Shown here in pieces: positions 8,691 to 16,178 of a DNA stretch of 64,000 nucleotides. Position 1 is the first letter of the stretch; every line of letters begins with the position of its first letter. Source of the stretch: CAYFLR01 sp964343805. GTDB taxonomy: Bacteria; Bdellovibrionota_B; Oligoflexia; CAYFLR01. The translations under genes and the position numbers were made by a program. Location: assembly GCA_964343805.1 (NCBI GenBank), contig CAYFLR010000016.1:1-64000 (forward strand). The letters are read 5' to 3'. The notes under the pieces are model-generated. The model saw only the letters and a list, made by a program, of their open reading frames with translations. It was not told where the DNA came from and ran no database searches.

Positions 8691-8709
8691 AGTTGGTATT
8701 TTACCAACT
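8691..8709 (+). promoter_or_regulatory. Perfect palindrome at the operon start (operator or leader hairpin)
   Basis: AGTTGGTA and TACCAACT form a perfect 8-bp inverted repeat around TTT. It lies just downstream of the predicted transcription start and upstream of AAGGAGGG. The position fits a repressor operator. A 5' leader hairpin is the alternative. Confidence 0.55.
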
Positions 8710-8728
8710 TTAATCCAAGGAGGGACAA

Positions 8729-9250
8729 TTGAAAAAACTACTGATCATATCCTTTTTCCTTCTATTTTCTAGCTATGTGCATGCAAATGCTCCTGCTGGT
8801 CCATCAATGCGAAACTACTGCTATAATACCCGAAGTGGAGCATTCTATTTTGCTGCTGTAAGGCTATCTGGGAAGTATTTAAGTGCCACATATATCCATA
8901 GGTTCGTGAAAAACCTTCCAACTACATGCTATGGCACTCATATATGGGATGACAGGTGGTATAAAATGCGCCTTCCTGATAAGGGCGACAAGCGATTCCT
9001 TCTCTTATTCACTAAGGGAATTACTGGGAAAGTAAAAGGGCATTATTACTGGGTTCTCATAGAGAATACGCCCTCTACTTGGTATGTTTACGATCTACAC
9101 TATTCTAGAAGGTACAGAAAAGCTTTATCTAGTGGAGAGCAGTTCAAACGAGATGGGCTCGAAGAAGGAATAGAGTTTGATGTACTAAATCCACATAATG
9201 AAGGTGGTTATAACGGAAATGATATCCTATACAGCTTTGGATACCCTTGA
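8729..9250 (+). CDS. Exported protein of unknown function, first gene of cargo operon
   Basis: A 173-residue protein with a clear type I signal peptide (about 1-20, ending YVHANA). The mature part is rich in Tyr, Trp and Arg (YYWVLIENTPSTWYVYDLHY), suggesting a compact beta-rich secreted domain. Translation starts at TTG after AAGGAGGG. It opens a four-gene cluster (8729-10999) whose products are all exported or membrane-bound. No family was recognised. Confidence 0.7.
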   Translation: MKKLLIISFFLLFSSYVHANAPAGPSMRNYCYNTRSGAFYFAAVRLSGKYLSATYIHRFVKNLPTTCYGTHIWDDRWYKMRLPDKGDKRFLLLFTKGITGKVKGHYYWVLIENTPSTWYVYDLHYSRRYRKALSSGEQFKRDGLEEGIEFDVLNPHNEGGYNGNDILYSFGYP

Positions 9251-9294
9251 TTTCATTCTACATTTAAGGGCTTATAACCAACCAGGAGTACAAA

Positions 9295-9951
9295 ATGCTT
9301 AGATTTACATTTTTAAAAATAACTGTTCTACTACTCAGCCTACACATGCCGGTATTGGCTGCTTCAATTTGCGGCACTTTTATCCCTTCTGATTTAGACA
9401 ATACTATCAGTTACATGGAAGTAGATGGAATCTGCATAATTCAATCGGGTGACTTTATAAATAAAGTCCAATTTGATAAAAAAGAGTTTACCTACAATCC
9501 AGCTATAAAAGAAAATCAAATCCATTACTATAGAGGTTCGAGCGTTGCCGTCTTAGTCCCAGAAGATGTATTTTATACTCTGGAAGAAGGCAATGAAGAC
9601 AGAAGGCAAGTCAGAGATGTTATAGGATTAATTTCAGCTGTATCTGGAGGAGCGGCATTAACACCAGTTCCTGGTGCGCAGGCACTTGCTGTTGTTGCTG
9701 GAGCCTCTGGTGCTCTGTTGGTCATTGAAGAAATACTATATCAACAAGATAAAGATTATAAATGGGGTATTTATGATAAGCTGGCTGAACTAGAAGAGGA
9801 AGTGAAGAGAGAGCAAGAAGCTTTCGAAAATTATATGCCTCCTCATTATGGGTATCAAAATAACGGTTTTTTTAGAACATCAGATGGAAACTTAACGCCT
9901 GTTTATAACTACTACAATAGTCAACCAAGTTATATATCCAATATATCTTAG
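9295..9951 (+). CDS. Exported protein with central Gly/Ala-rich hydrophobic segment
   Basis: A 218-residue protein with a signal peptide (about 1-22, ending VLAAS). The middle (about 100-145) is a glycine/alanine-rich hydrophobic stretch (LISAVSGGAALTPVPGAQAL, then VVAGASGALLVIEEIL). An acidic coiled region and a Tyr/Asn-rich tail follow. The hydrophobic segment could insert into membranes as in pore-forming or bacteriocin-like proteins, but this is speculation; no family was identified. The gene starts 44 bp after the preceding one. Confidence 0.65.
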   Translation: MLRFTFLKITVLLLSLHMPVLAASICGTFIPSDLDNTISYMEVDGICIIQSGDFINKVQFDKKEFTYNPAIKENQIHYYRGSSVAVLVPEDVFYTLEEGNEDRRQVRDVIGLISAVSGGAALTPVPGAQALAVVAGASGALLVIEEILYQQDKDYKWGIYDKLAELEEEVKREQEAFENYMPPHYGYQNNGFFRTSDGNLTPVYNYYNSQPSYISNIS

Positions 9952-9963
9952 GGAGTTAATACA

Positions 9964-10305
9964 ATGAAAAACATGTTGTCAAAGAGGGAAGTACTTGTAC
10001 TAATTACAGTAATCTTTGCGATTTTAAATGATCTACCTAGCATTCTAAGCAATACTTTGGGGTCAATTGGCGCAACCATACTTATTTTAGCAATTCCTAC
10101 CTTAGCTTTTATATTCTGGCGATTGAAAAAATTAGAACGTAATGTTTTTATAGCCGGTCAATCGTATGTTCTCCCTATTATCAGTACTTATGCAATAAAA
10201 GAACTTGGGGCTACTCCGTGGATTATCCAATACTCTTTGGTTGGATTAACCATCATCTTGGGTTTCGTTTTACTGCACCCTGTCAGAGAAAGCTCAAATG
10301 CATAG
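9964..10305 (+). CDS. Small integral membrane protein of the cargo operon
   Basis: A 113-residue protein with three or four hydrophobic helices and short polar loops (FWRLKKLERN between helices). It starts 12 bp after the preceding gene and overlaps the following protease gene by 8 bp, so the three are translationally linked. In this context it might be an immunity-like or anchoring protein. The sequence itself does not reveal a function. Confidence 0.65.
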   Translation: MKNMLSKREVLVLITVIFAILNDLPSILSNTLGSIGATILILAIPTLAFIFWRLKKLERNVFIAGQSYVLPIISTYAIKELGATPWIIQYSLVGLTIILGFVLLHPVRESSNA

Positions 10306-10999
10306 ATTGGTATTCCTTCTTCTTTTATTAATAGCCAGTTGCGGATATCATTCCCCACAGACAGCCTCTACAAAGGCCATAATTGGAGACCCTATTCCAA
10401 ACTGGCAGGTATTAGAATCTAATAGCCACCTCCAAACAGATAGTATCTACTTTATAGAAAATGCCAATGAACAGGTTGCTAATGGTCTTATTCTCCACTC
10501 TGACTCTAAGTACCTTATCACTAATGCTCATGTTGCTTTAAAATGGAAGATAGAATGTAGACGTACTGGCTGCCCAAAGATAATCGCAAAAAATGAACAC
10601 TCAGAGGCTAAAGTTATAAATTTCAGTAGCATGATCATAGATCTCAAATTAGATACCGCATTTGTAGAGTTCATCTGGAATAAAAAGAAGAAGTCTTTAG
10701 CCCCTCTTTCGATAACAAAAGAAGCCATTAATCATGAAGATAAAATATATCTGATCGGCTATTCATATTCAGAGCAACAGTTTGTTTATTCAGAGGGCAA
10801 GATCCTTGGTGATAATCTTAGGGAAACCAGAAAGCCCTCTATCCACTATGATGCAGATACAGAACCTGGAATGAGTGGCAGCCCAGTCTTTAATGAAAAA
10901 GGAGAGCTGATAGCTTTACATTTTGGATACAAAAATGGGCTGAATAGAGCAATCCCTTTTTCTTTAATAAAGCAGAAGTACCCAAACAACTTTCATTGA
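10298..10999 (+). CDS. Trypsin-like serine protease lipoprotein
   Basis: A 233-residue lipoprotein (lipobox LIASC, Cys15) with a chymotrypsin-fold protease domain. The triad is visible: His78 in ITNAHV, Asp119 in LKLDTAF and Ser194 in PGMSGSPVFN. The domain is compact, with no PDZ, resembling Trypsin_2/V8-like proteases. It overlaps the upstream membrane protein gene by 8 bp. It probably acts in the periplasm or on the surface, perhaps processing the co-encoded exported proteins (inference). Confidence 0.85.
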   Translation: MHRLVFLLLLLIASCGYHSPQTASTKAIIGDPIPNWQVLESNSHLQTDSIYFIENANEQVANGLILHSDSKYLITNAHVALKWKIECRRTGCPKIIAKNEHSEAKVINFSSMIIDLKLDTAFVEFIWNKKKKSLAPLSITKEAINHEDKIYLIGYSYSEQQFVYSEGKILGDNLRETRKPSIHYDADTEPGMSGSPVFNEKGELIALHFGYKNGLNRAIPFSLIKQKYPNNFH

Positions 11000-11425
11000 A
11001 AAATTTTTTTTATTTTTTTAAGAGGCTTTACCATACAGCTATTAATAAACTGACATGCCCCCATACTCCCCCTTCAAAAGAAAAATGCTTGCTACTCGGC
11101 AGGGGAGGGGAGAGATATCCCCCCTTCAATAATCACCCTTATAAATGTGAAAACAAAAATGAACCCCCTCGTTTCCAAGACCTATCCTAAATCGAAGATA
11201 GATCTTTGGTTTCACTTCAGTAAGAATGATATCACCAACTGCCCTTAGAGAATAGCTCCTCTCGACCTCATTTTTCGTTTCACATCTGTTTCACATTTGT
11301 TTCACAAAACCCCCATAAAACCATCCAAATCAATCAAAATAGATCTAAACCCTCAGAACACCTAACCTCTTAATGTTATTTGTAAAATACTGAAATCAAT
11401 GATCATTTCTTTTGCAAGAAACCCA
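11000..11425. other. Right-end non-coding region of the element
   Basis: No convincing gene. A T-rich run follows the protease stop codon. Around 11101-11135 there are G-runs followed by a C-run (GGGGAGGGG then CCCCCC) that can pair. The GTTTCAC repeats at 11277-11309 and the att region come next. An open frame of 64 codons from 10996 has low-complexity composition and no own ribosome site, so I do not call it. Confidence 0.5.
11277..11309. repeat. Three tandem 11-bp GTTTCAC repeats (candidate integrase arm sites)
   Basis: Units at 11277, 11288 and 11299 share GTTTCACA, with a related GTTTCAC at 11209. They lie about 120 bp inside the tRNA-derived junction. Tyrosine integrases of this type bind short direct repeats (arm sites) flanking the crossover core, so this is the expected location. 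The role is inferred. Confidence 0.5.
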
Positions 11426-11468
11426 ACTCATAATCGTGCGGTCGGCAGTTCGATCCTGCCCCTAGCTA
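11426..11468 (+). pseudogene. 3' half of tRNA-Met(CAT): right attachment site
   Basis: The sequence runs from an anticodon loop CTCATAA (anticodon CAT, 11429-11431) through a variable loop, a perfect T-arm (GGCAG, TTCGATC, CTGCC at 11444-11460) and the acceptor strand CCTAGCT with discriminator A. No D-arm or 5' acceptor strand lies upstream, so only the 3' half is present. This is the usual footprint of an element integrated into a tRNA gene. The intact tRNA should lie left of the window. Confidence 0.75.
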
Positions 11469-11472
11469 TTCC

Positions 11473-11506
11473 AAAAAAAAAGTCTGCGAAAGCAGGCTTT
11501 TTTTTT
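11473..11506 (+). terminator. Rho-independent terminator after the tRNA fragment
   Basis: GTCTGC and GCAGGC pair around a GAAA tetraloop, flanked by a run of nine A and a run of nine T. It is probably the original terminator of the tRNA gene, which supports the view that sequence to the right is chromosomal. Confidence 0.8.
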
Positions 11507-11533
11507 GGTAAAAGCTTAGGGTAGATCATTTCA

Positions 11534-11638
11534 GCGCAGTTCCGGCCGAGCAATGCTGGTCCGTGCGCCGCAGGTGCAAACGGTTCCAGCAGCGAGGTCA
11601 TACTGATCTGCGATCAGTGGATCCTGCCCCTAGCTATT
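11534..11638 (+). ncRNA. GC-rich structured segment ending in a second tRNA 3' tail
   Basis: A GC-rich island in AT-rich surroundings. It contains a hairpin TGCTGG...CCAGCA extended by CCG...CGG (11554-11591) and a perfect CTGATC-TGC-GATCAG hairpin (11603-11617). It ends in 19 bases (11620-11638) identical to the 3' end of the tRNA fragment at 11452-11470, and a terminator follows. It could be a small RNA, a scrambled tRNA or the scar of a second integration. It does not fold as a normal tRNA by eye. Confidence 0.35.
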
Positions 11639-11652
11639 AAAATTATGCAGAG

Positions 11653-11690
11653 AAACCGGATACTTGAGAAATTAGGCATCCGGTTTTTTT
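11653..11690 (+). terminator. Rho-independent terminator
   Basis: AAACCGGAT pairs with ATCCGGTTT, followed by a T-run. It terminates rightward transcription through the structured segment at 11534-11638, suggesting that segment is or was transcribed. Confidence 0.75.
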
Positions 11691-11699
11691 GTGTCTTTT

Positions 11700-11792
11700 T
11701 CAGGCTCTTCCCTTTAGGACAATGAATGCATCCTCTATAACATCATAGACTTTGACACCGGGAACTGTAATGATAAACTCTCTCTCGGGCAT
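11700..11792 (-). CDS. Possible 30-residue small protein
   Basis: A short frame encoding 30 residues (begins MPEREFIITVPGVKVYDVIE) behind a strong ribosome site (AAAGGAG eight bases before the ATG). It may be a real small protein or the start of a gene whose remainder was lost. Its placement in a pseudogene-rich strip favours caution. No family was recognised. Confidence 0.35.
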   Translation of the reverse strand: MPEREFIITVPGVKVYDVIEDAFIVLKGRA

Positions 11793-11886
11793 GATTGACT
11801 CCTTTTACTAAAATAAAGTGTGGTAACAATATTTTAGCAGAATCTTTCATGCCCCTTTTTTTGATGAAGAGCCTGGAGAATCAAGT

Positions 11887-12526
11887 ATGCTAAGGGCTAA
11901 ACATTATTTCATCTACCCGATAGTGTCATTTCAGTTACTCCTTTGTTTAGCATCATGTACCGCCCATCAGGAATTTCAAACCAAACTTGCCAATCTAGAA
12001 TGCGAAGCGGCTTTATCTGATTTGCCTGGGATACAGCGAAAGGCATCAATTACCAGTAAAGGAAAGCAAGTGGTTGTCTATGTGGCATCTTACTCTGCCA
12101 GCGGTCTCGCTTATACAACATATGTGGTTTTGATTGTTAGCAAAGCAGTCATTTCAACTGTTTTTTATCTGTGCTCCCGCCTTTGCCATCTTGACTGCAA
12201 CAAAAGGGAATGTGTCAGGAGAAACAGAAAAATTATGTCATGCTTTTGGTTTAAAGGTTCCCTCAATCATAGATGCCACTCAACATAAAAGTATGGGTAA
12301 GAAGACTTATAAAATGACAAAACCACTGCGCTGTCCCCATCTATCTGGGTTAAATGAGGCGGTTATAGGAGTCTCTCGTTGCTATATGAATCGAAAACAA
12401 CCAGGAGACCTGCAAAAAGCTAGGAATCAGTTAAGGGCATTAAAAGGAAATGAAATAGGAGTTCAATGTCTTAGCTCTGAAGAGTTTACAGAGATTAATG
12501 GTATGTTGAGGACTCTAGACAATTAA
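11887..12526 (+). pseudogene. Lipoprotein gene interrupted by a one-base frameshift
   Basis: Two overlapping frames form one protein of about 212 residues. The first encodes a lipoprotein signal (lipobox LASC) and a region ending ...SKAVISTVF. The second continues with a hydrophobic segment FICAPAFAILTATKG and a Cys-containing C-terminal domain. Removing one T from the six-T run at 12161-12166 joins them in frame. Because this is a homopolymer, sequencing error cannot be excluded. The family is unknown; it has a membrane-spanning segment near the middle. Confidence 0.65.
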
Positions 12527-12544
12527 AAATACTTTAATATCACA

Positions 12545-12894
12545 TCACCCGCCGAAGAAAAGCGTGGATGAGGACATTAAGATTATTTTGGCAAAATGAA
12601 TACCACTCTTCCTGATAGCCTCATTTATAAAGGATATCCTCATCTGCCCTTCAAAAATCACATCCGACTTGTTTAGGTAATCAGTCTTAATTCGTTCCAT
12701 CCATTCATGAGTTTTTGTCGCTGCCACTCTTCGGGAGATCCAAATTCTTCCATCATCTCTTTGGGGCTAGGGACATGAATTGAGTCAAAATTCAAAAAGG
12801 CGAAATTTTTTGCTTGAGTGTTATTCCTCAGTTTTTTAATTAAGGTTGTTTTCCCGGCACCCGAGGCACCGGTCATAATAAAGAGTTTATTCAT
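12545..12894 (-). pseudogene. Frameshifted P-loop kinase/AAA-type ATPase gene
   Basis: The N-terminal part carries a Walker A motif (MTGASGAGKTTLIKKL, about 7-22) and a DSIHVPS segment as in small P-loop nucleotide or zeta-like kinases. The reading frame breaks at an A-run (GACAAAAACTC, near 12720). One extra A would continue it as KTHEWMERIKTDYLNKSDVI. The product ends soon after FAKIIL, where the family normally has another 40-60 residues. The gene therefore looks dead at two points, or contains errors. Confidence 0.6.
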
Positions 12895-13042
12895 ATTGTA
12901 ACCACTATTAAAATTTAGATTTCAACTTCCCTAAAGACTTTGGCAGGCTATACTTTAAAACTTGAGTCCTAAATCCCTTGCCGAGATAAACTTTTACAGC
13001 GTTTTCTTACTAAATCAGAAATCCTTTCAGTACCTCTCTCAC

Positions 13043-13249
13043 TTATCCTTCAGGGAGAAGGTTTTCAAAAAAAGATAAAGTGAGTCGGTTGCCAAACGGT
13101 TTAGCTTGAAGTGGCATTGCTAAACTGAGTTGAAATTTATCTGGAGAAGTTAACCAATTTGGGTCATATCTAAAAGAGTGAATCAACTCTTTATCACGAA
13201 CAAGTTCTCCTATTTTTTTATTCTCAAAAAATACGTTTAGTTTGTTCAC
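13043..13249 (-). pseudogene. hipA: Truncated HipA toxin (N-terminal domain only)
   Basis: Sixty-eight residues match the N-terminal subdomain of HipA (LNVFFENKKIGELVRDKE, then FQLSLAMPLQAKPFG, FFENLLPEG). The frame stops right after LLPEG, where a full HipA continues for several hundred residues with the kinase domain. No kinase motifs follow in any frame of the short downstream gap. It overlaps hipB by 4 bp, the usual hipBA arrangement. The toxin should be inactive. Confidence 0.75.
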
Positions 13250-13470
13250 TCTTCAAACTCCAATTGAATCTTGAACCCCAGAAATTTACTTAGTTTAAAT
13301 AGTGTAGAAAACTTGACTTCCCTCTCTCCTAGATTGCTTTCAAGTTTACTTATTCCGTTCACTGACAAGTCGCTCAGTTGGGCTAATTCGGACTGTGAAA
13401 TTCCGAGTTCCTTTCTTCTGTTAACCAGACTTTTAATAAGTTCTTCTATGTTATCAATGGTTTTGATCAT
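13246..13470 (-). CDS. hipB: HipB-like antitoxin/regulator
   Basis: A 74-residue Xre-family HTH protein (RRKELGISQSELAQLSDLSV, then NGISKLESNLGE). HipB neutralises the HipA kinase and represses the hipBA operon. It overlaps the truncated hipA remnant. With no intact toxin it may survive as an orphan repressor or simply be decaying. Confidence 0.8.
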   Translation of the reverse strand: MIKTIDNIEELIKSLVNRRKELGISQSELAQLSDLSVNGISKLESNLGEREVKFSTLFKLSKFLGFKIQLEFEE

Positions 13471-13499
13471 GATAAAATACCACCTTTAAGGAGCAAAGC

Positions 13500-13597
13500 A
13501 TGAAGGCACCCGTTTTATTGGCTTCTACGTAGTCCAAAGATTGTTACAAGACGGACATCAGGTGACCTCTTTTATCACCTGCTCCTTTTTTCCATGA
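13500..13597 (+). pseudogene. Relic of an NAD-dependent epimerase/dehydratase gene start
   Basis: A strong ribosome site (AAGGAG, 13488) precedes an ATG reading MKAPVLL. One frame over it continues IGFYVVQRLLQDGHQVTSFI, the pattern of a Rossmann-fold epimerase N terminus with its GHQV end of beta-2. It then stops. The true frame is lost within seven codons and the rest of the gene is missing. A 7-bp hairpin CAGGTGA...TCACCTG followed by T6 (13559-13591) lies inside the relic. Confidence 0.4.
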
Positions 13598-13623
13598 ACG
13601 ATAGAGGTAATCCCCAAAACTGC

Positions 13624-14694
13624 TCAAAACTTGGGATTCTTCTTAAGCTCCCTAGCCATTTTACTAATACCCTTCCACCGTTTTTTGGCATTGGCACTTT
13701 CTTTTTTACTGCTCTTTCGCTTGGTATGCTCCGCCTGCCTCTGCAGATTGAAATAATTATTCAAACTTTCTCTATCTAATTCTCCCGTTTCGAGGGCTTC
13801 AATAATGGCGCAATGAGGTTCATTTTGATGAGTGCAATTGGTGTATCCACAATTTGCAGCGAGCTCTTCTATGTATGTAAAGGGACTATTTTCCCCCAGT
13901 TCCTCTCCAGTAACCCCCACTTCTCTTAAACCCGCAGTATCGATGAGAATGCTATCATTAGATGTGATAAATAGACTCGAGCTAGTGGTGGCATGCCTTC
14001 CCTTGGCATCATCAGAACGAATTTCTATTACTTTTTGTTTAGCTTCTCCCAGCAGTAGGTTAATAACACTGGATTTACCAACTCCAGATGAGCCAATAAA
14101 AACTCCCGTTTCCCCCGCTTTTAAAAAGTTTGATAATTCTGATATGCTCTCCTTATCGAATATGCTAATGGCCAAGACAGGAATATCAGCGAAGTAGTTT
14201 TTTACTTTAGCAAGGTAATCCTCTAGGTTTTCAATCAGATCCTTTTTTGACAACACAATCACCGGCCTGACATTCCCTTGACTTGCTAAGAAAACATAGC
14301 GCTGAATACGATTTAATTTAAAGTTTTGATTAAGAGAAGTGAGAATAAAACAGCTATCCACATTTGCAGCGAGTACCTGTTCATTAGAACTTTTCCCCGA
14401 CTGTTTTCGAGCCAACTTACTTTGGCGTTCTAACACCTTCTCTATGATCCCAGCCTGACCTTGGCCGTCATCAAAAAACTCACCAATTTCTACATAGTCT
14501 CCCACCACCGGATAGTCATTGCGGTTTTGATGTTCATAACGAAATTTACCCGAAAGATAGAGCTGCAATGGGCCTTGCTCACTCACCCCTTGATATTGAT
14601 CGGGATAGATATGAGTGATTCTTGCTAGCTTTTCAACTTCTTGATGTTGGGATTTTTGAATAAAATGGGACCAATTAAATTTTTCTAAGTTCAT
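13624..14694 (-). CDS. rsgA: Ribosome small subunit-dependent GTPase A
   Basis: A circularly permuted GTPase (YjeQ/RsgA) that assists late 30S ribosome maturation. It has an N-terminal OB-fold, then permuted G motifs: SKKD (about 149-152), GSSGVGKSS (about 201-209) and DTAGLRE. The zinc knuckle CGYTNCTHQNEPHC is near the C terminus. I start it at 14694 because TGGAG lies seven bases before that ATG; the frame opens eight codons upstream. It looks intact and is the first clearly chromosomal housekeeping gene right of the element. The C-terminal tail is strongly basic, suiting RNA contact. Confidence 0.95.
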   Translation of the reverse strand: MNLEKFNWSHFIQKSQHQEVEKLARITHIYPDQYQGVSEQGPLQLYLSGKFRYEHQNRNDYPVVGDYVEIGEFFDDGQGQAGIIEKVLERQSKLARKQSGKSSNEQVLAANVDSCFILTSLNQNFKLNRIQRYVFLASQGNVRPVIVLSKKDLIENLEDYLAKVKNYFADIPVLAISIFDKESISELSNFLKAGETGVFIGSSGVGKSSVINLLLGEAKQKVIEIRSDDAKGRHATTSSSLFITSNDSILIDTAGLREVGVTGEELGENSPFTYIEELAANCGYTNCTHQNEPHCAIIEALETGELDRESLNNYFNLQRQAEHTKRKSSKKESANAKKRWKGISKMARELKKNPKF

Positions 14695-14926
14695 ATGAAT
14701 GCTCCAATCCATCGCCACTTGCAGTGGCAGGAATATTATTTAAATTATAATAGGGTGTCGTAACTTAGCAGTTTATTTTTTCACCCAGGCATTCATAAAA
14801 CTTCCTAAAAAAAATCCTACTGATCTTTTGATCCTACTTCCATTGAAAGGAAATGTAAAATCATTTTTGCTGTTCTTAAGATTTGTTATAATGTTTTATG
14901 AGTATTCATCTAACTAAGGAAGACAT

Positions 14927-16177
14927 TTGAAACAGCTTATTCCCTTACTGATATTCCTTTTGGGAAGCACCGATATTCTGGGGCAAAACGAAAGTTTCAC
15001 CCTCGGCTGGTGGACTGATGCAGAATCTTTTCATGGCAAGTTCTCTACCAATCATGCTATTAATACCCTTGAAAAATCGGCTGACAATTGCTGCTTGCAT
15101 AACATCAAAGGAAAGTATGTGAATGAATTCTTGCAAGCTCTGGATCTCCAATTATCCCGTTTAACTTTAGCTAGAAATCCCGAAATTACCATCCATATCA
15201 ATGGACATGTCAAACCTGATACCACCATGATGATCGGTCCCTTTGAGTTAACCTCCGACCGTATCCAAATTGCAGACTTGCAAAATTTAAGTCAAGAGAT
15301 GTTAAAACGGATTGAGCATTTCTCTTTGCAAAGTGGAAGAACCATTGAAGTAAATCTCTTTTTTCATACCTGCAACTCTGGTAACTTTGGCTCTTTCTTT
15401 GCTGAATATTTAAAGAGAGCCGCAAATCCAGAACTCTTTCGCATTAATGTCACCACTGCAGCAAGAAGCCATCAACCTGCTCAAGGAGTCATCATGCTGC
15501 AGACAGCCTATCGCATCAAAGGGATATTGGCCCAAAATCCCGCAGCGGCTGAACTTATCTGTCCCGGATGCAGTCTGATGCAGAGCTTAGCCAAAGTGAT
15601 GAAAAAGTTTTCCCCCCACCACGAAGTTTCCAAAACCCATAAAGAAGCTTTTCATGGATGGAGCAACACCCCTTCTCAGAATAGCTGGACCCAGACCCAA
15701 CTGATGAATGGAGTCAAATTACTGGGTAAAGAAATCCCCGCTCATATGGCAGTGGAAGTATTAAATCAAGAATTTAGATCTGCAGAATACAAAGAGAGTG
15801 GTTATGAAAAATTTAAATCAGTGACTGATCTTTTTATCGCCAAAACCCCTTTAGAGATCCCCCACTTGGTGGAACTGTCCTCCCCCCACCTTATACCCTA
15901 TGTTCTAGAACAAGGTTTTTCCAAAGTTCTGTCCCAAAGGTTGAAATTAAGTGGAGATAAAAACTTTCCCACTTTTCTCCTCAATTTTGCCTTAAAAAAT
16001 GTTCAATCCTCTCCCTATGAAAAAGGAGTGGTGGAGATTTATGAATTCTTAGAGGCACGCAAGGGAAAGCTCACTGAGAGTGAACTTTCTCAATTAAAAT
16101 TGCTCAAAGACCTAATTTGGAATACCCCATGGCAGAGCTTTATTAAAAGTTGTAAGGGACTTTTTCAAAGGCGATAA
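14927..16177 (+). CDS. Secreted protein, possible clan CD-like cysteine peptidase
   Basis: A 416-residue protein with a type I signal peptide (ending DILGQ). Two blocks resemble the clan CD (caspase/legumain/clostripain) catalytic pattern: a hydrophobic strand ending in Gly-His (ITIHINGH, His94) and a later hydrophobic strand ending in Cys-x-Ser-Gly (VNLFFHTCNSG, Cys149). The C-terminal half is helical and unrecognised. It starts at TTG after GGAAG; a TATAAT lies about 35 bp upstream. The peptidase assignment is inferred from the motif pattern only. Confidence 0.5.
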   Translation: MKQLIPLLIFLLGSTDILGQNESFTLGWWTDAESFHGKFSTNHAINTLEKSADNCCLHNIKGKYVNEFLQALDLQLSRLTLARNPEITIHINGHVKPDTTMMIGPFELTSDRIQIADLQNLSQEMLKRIEHFSLQSGRTIEVNLFFHTCNSGNFGSFFAEYLKRAANPELFRINVTTAARSHQPAQGVIMLQTAYRIKGILAQNPAAAELICPGCSLMQSLAKVMKKFSPHHEVSKTHKEAFHGWSNTPSQNSWTQTQLMNGVKLLGKEIPAHMAVEVLNQEFRSAEYKESGYEKFKSVTDLFIAKTPLEIPHLVELSSPHLIPYVLEQGFSKVLSQRLKLSGDKNFPTFLLNFALKNVQSSPYEKGVVEIYEFLEARKGKLTESELSQLKLLKDLIWNTPWQSFIKSCKGLFQRR

Positions 16178-16178
16178 A

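Noticed and set aside
10996..11190. Open frame of 64 codons overlapping the end of the protease gene
   Set aside because: Low-complexity Pro/Lys/Asn composition, TTG start inside the preceding stop region, no own ribosome site.
13271..13489. Plus-strand frame opposite hipB
   Set aside because: Ser/Leu-rich antisense shadow of a clearly recognised HTH gene.
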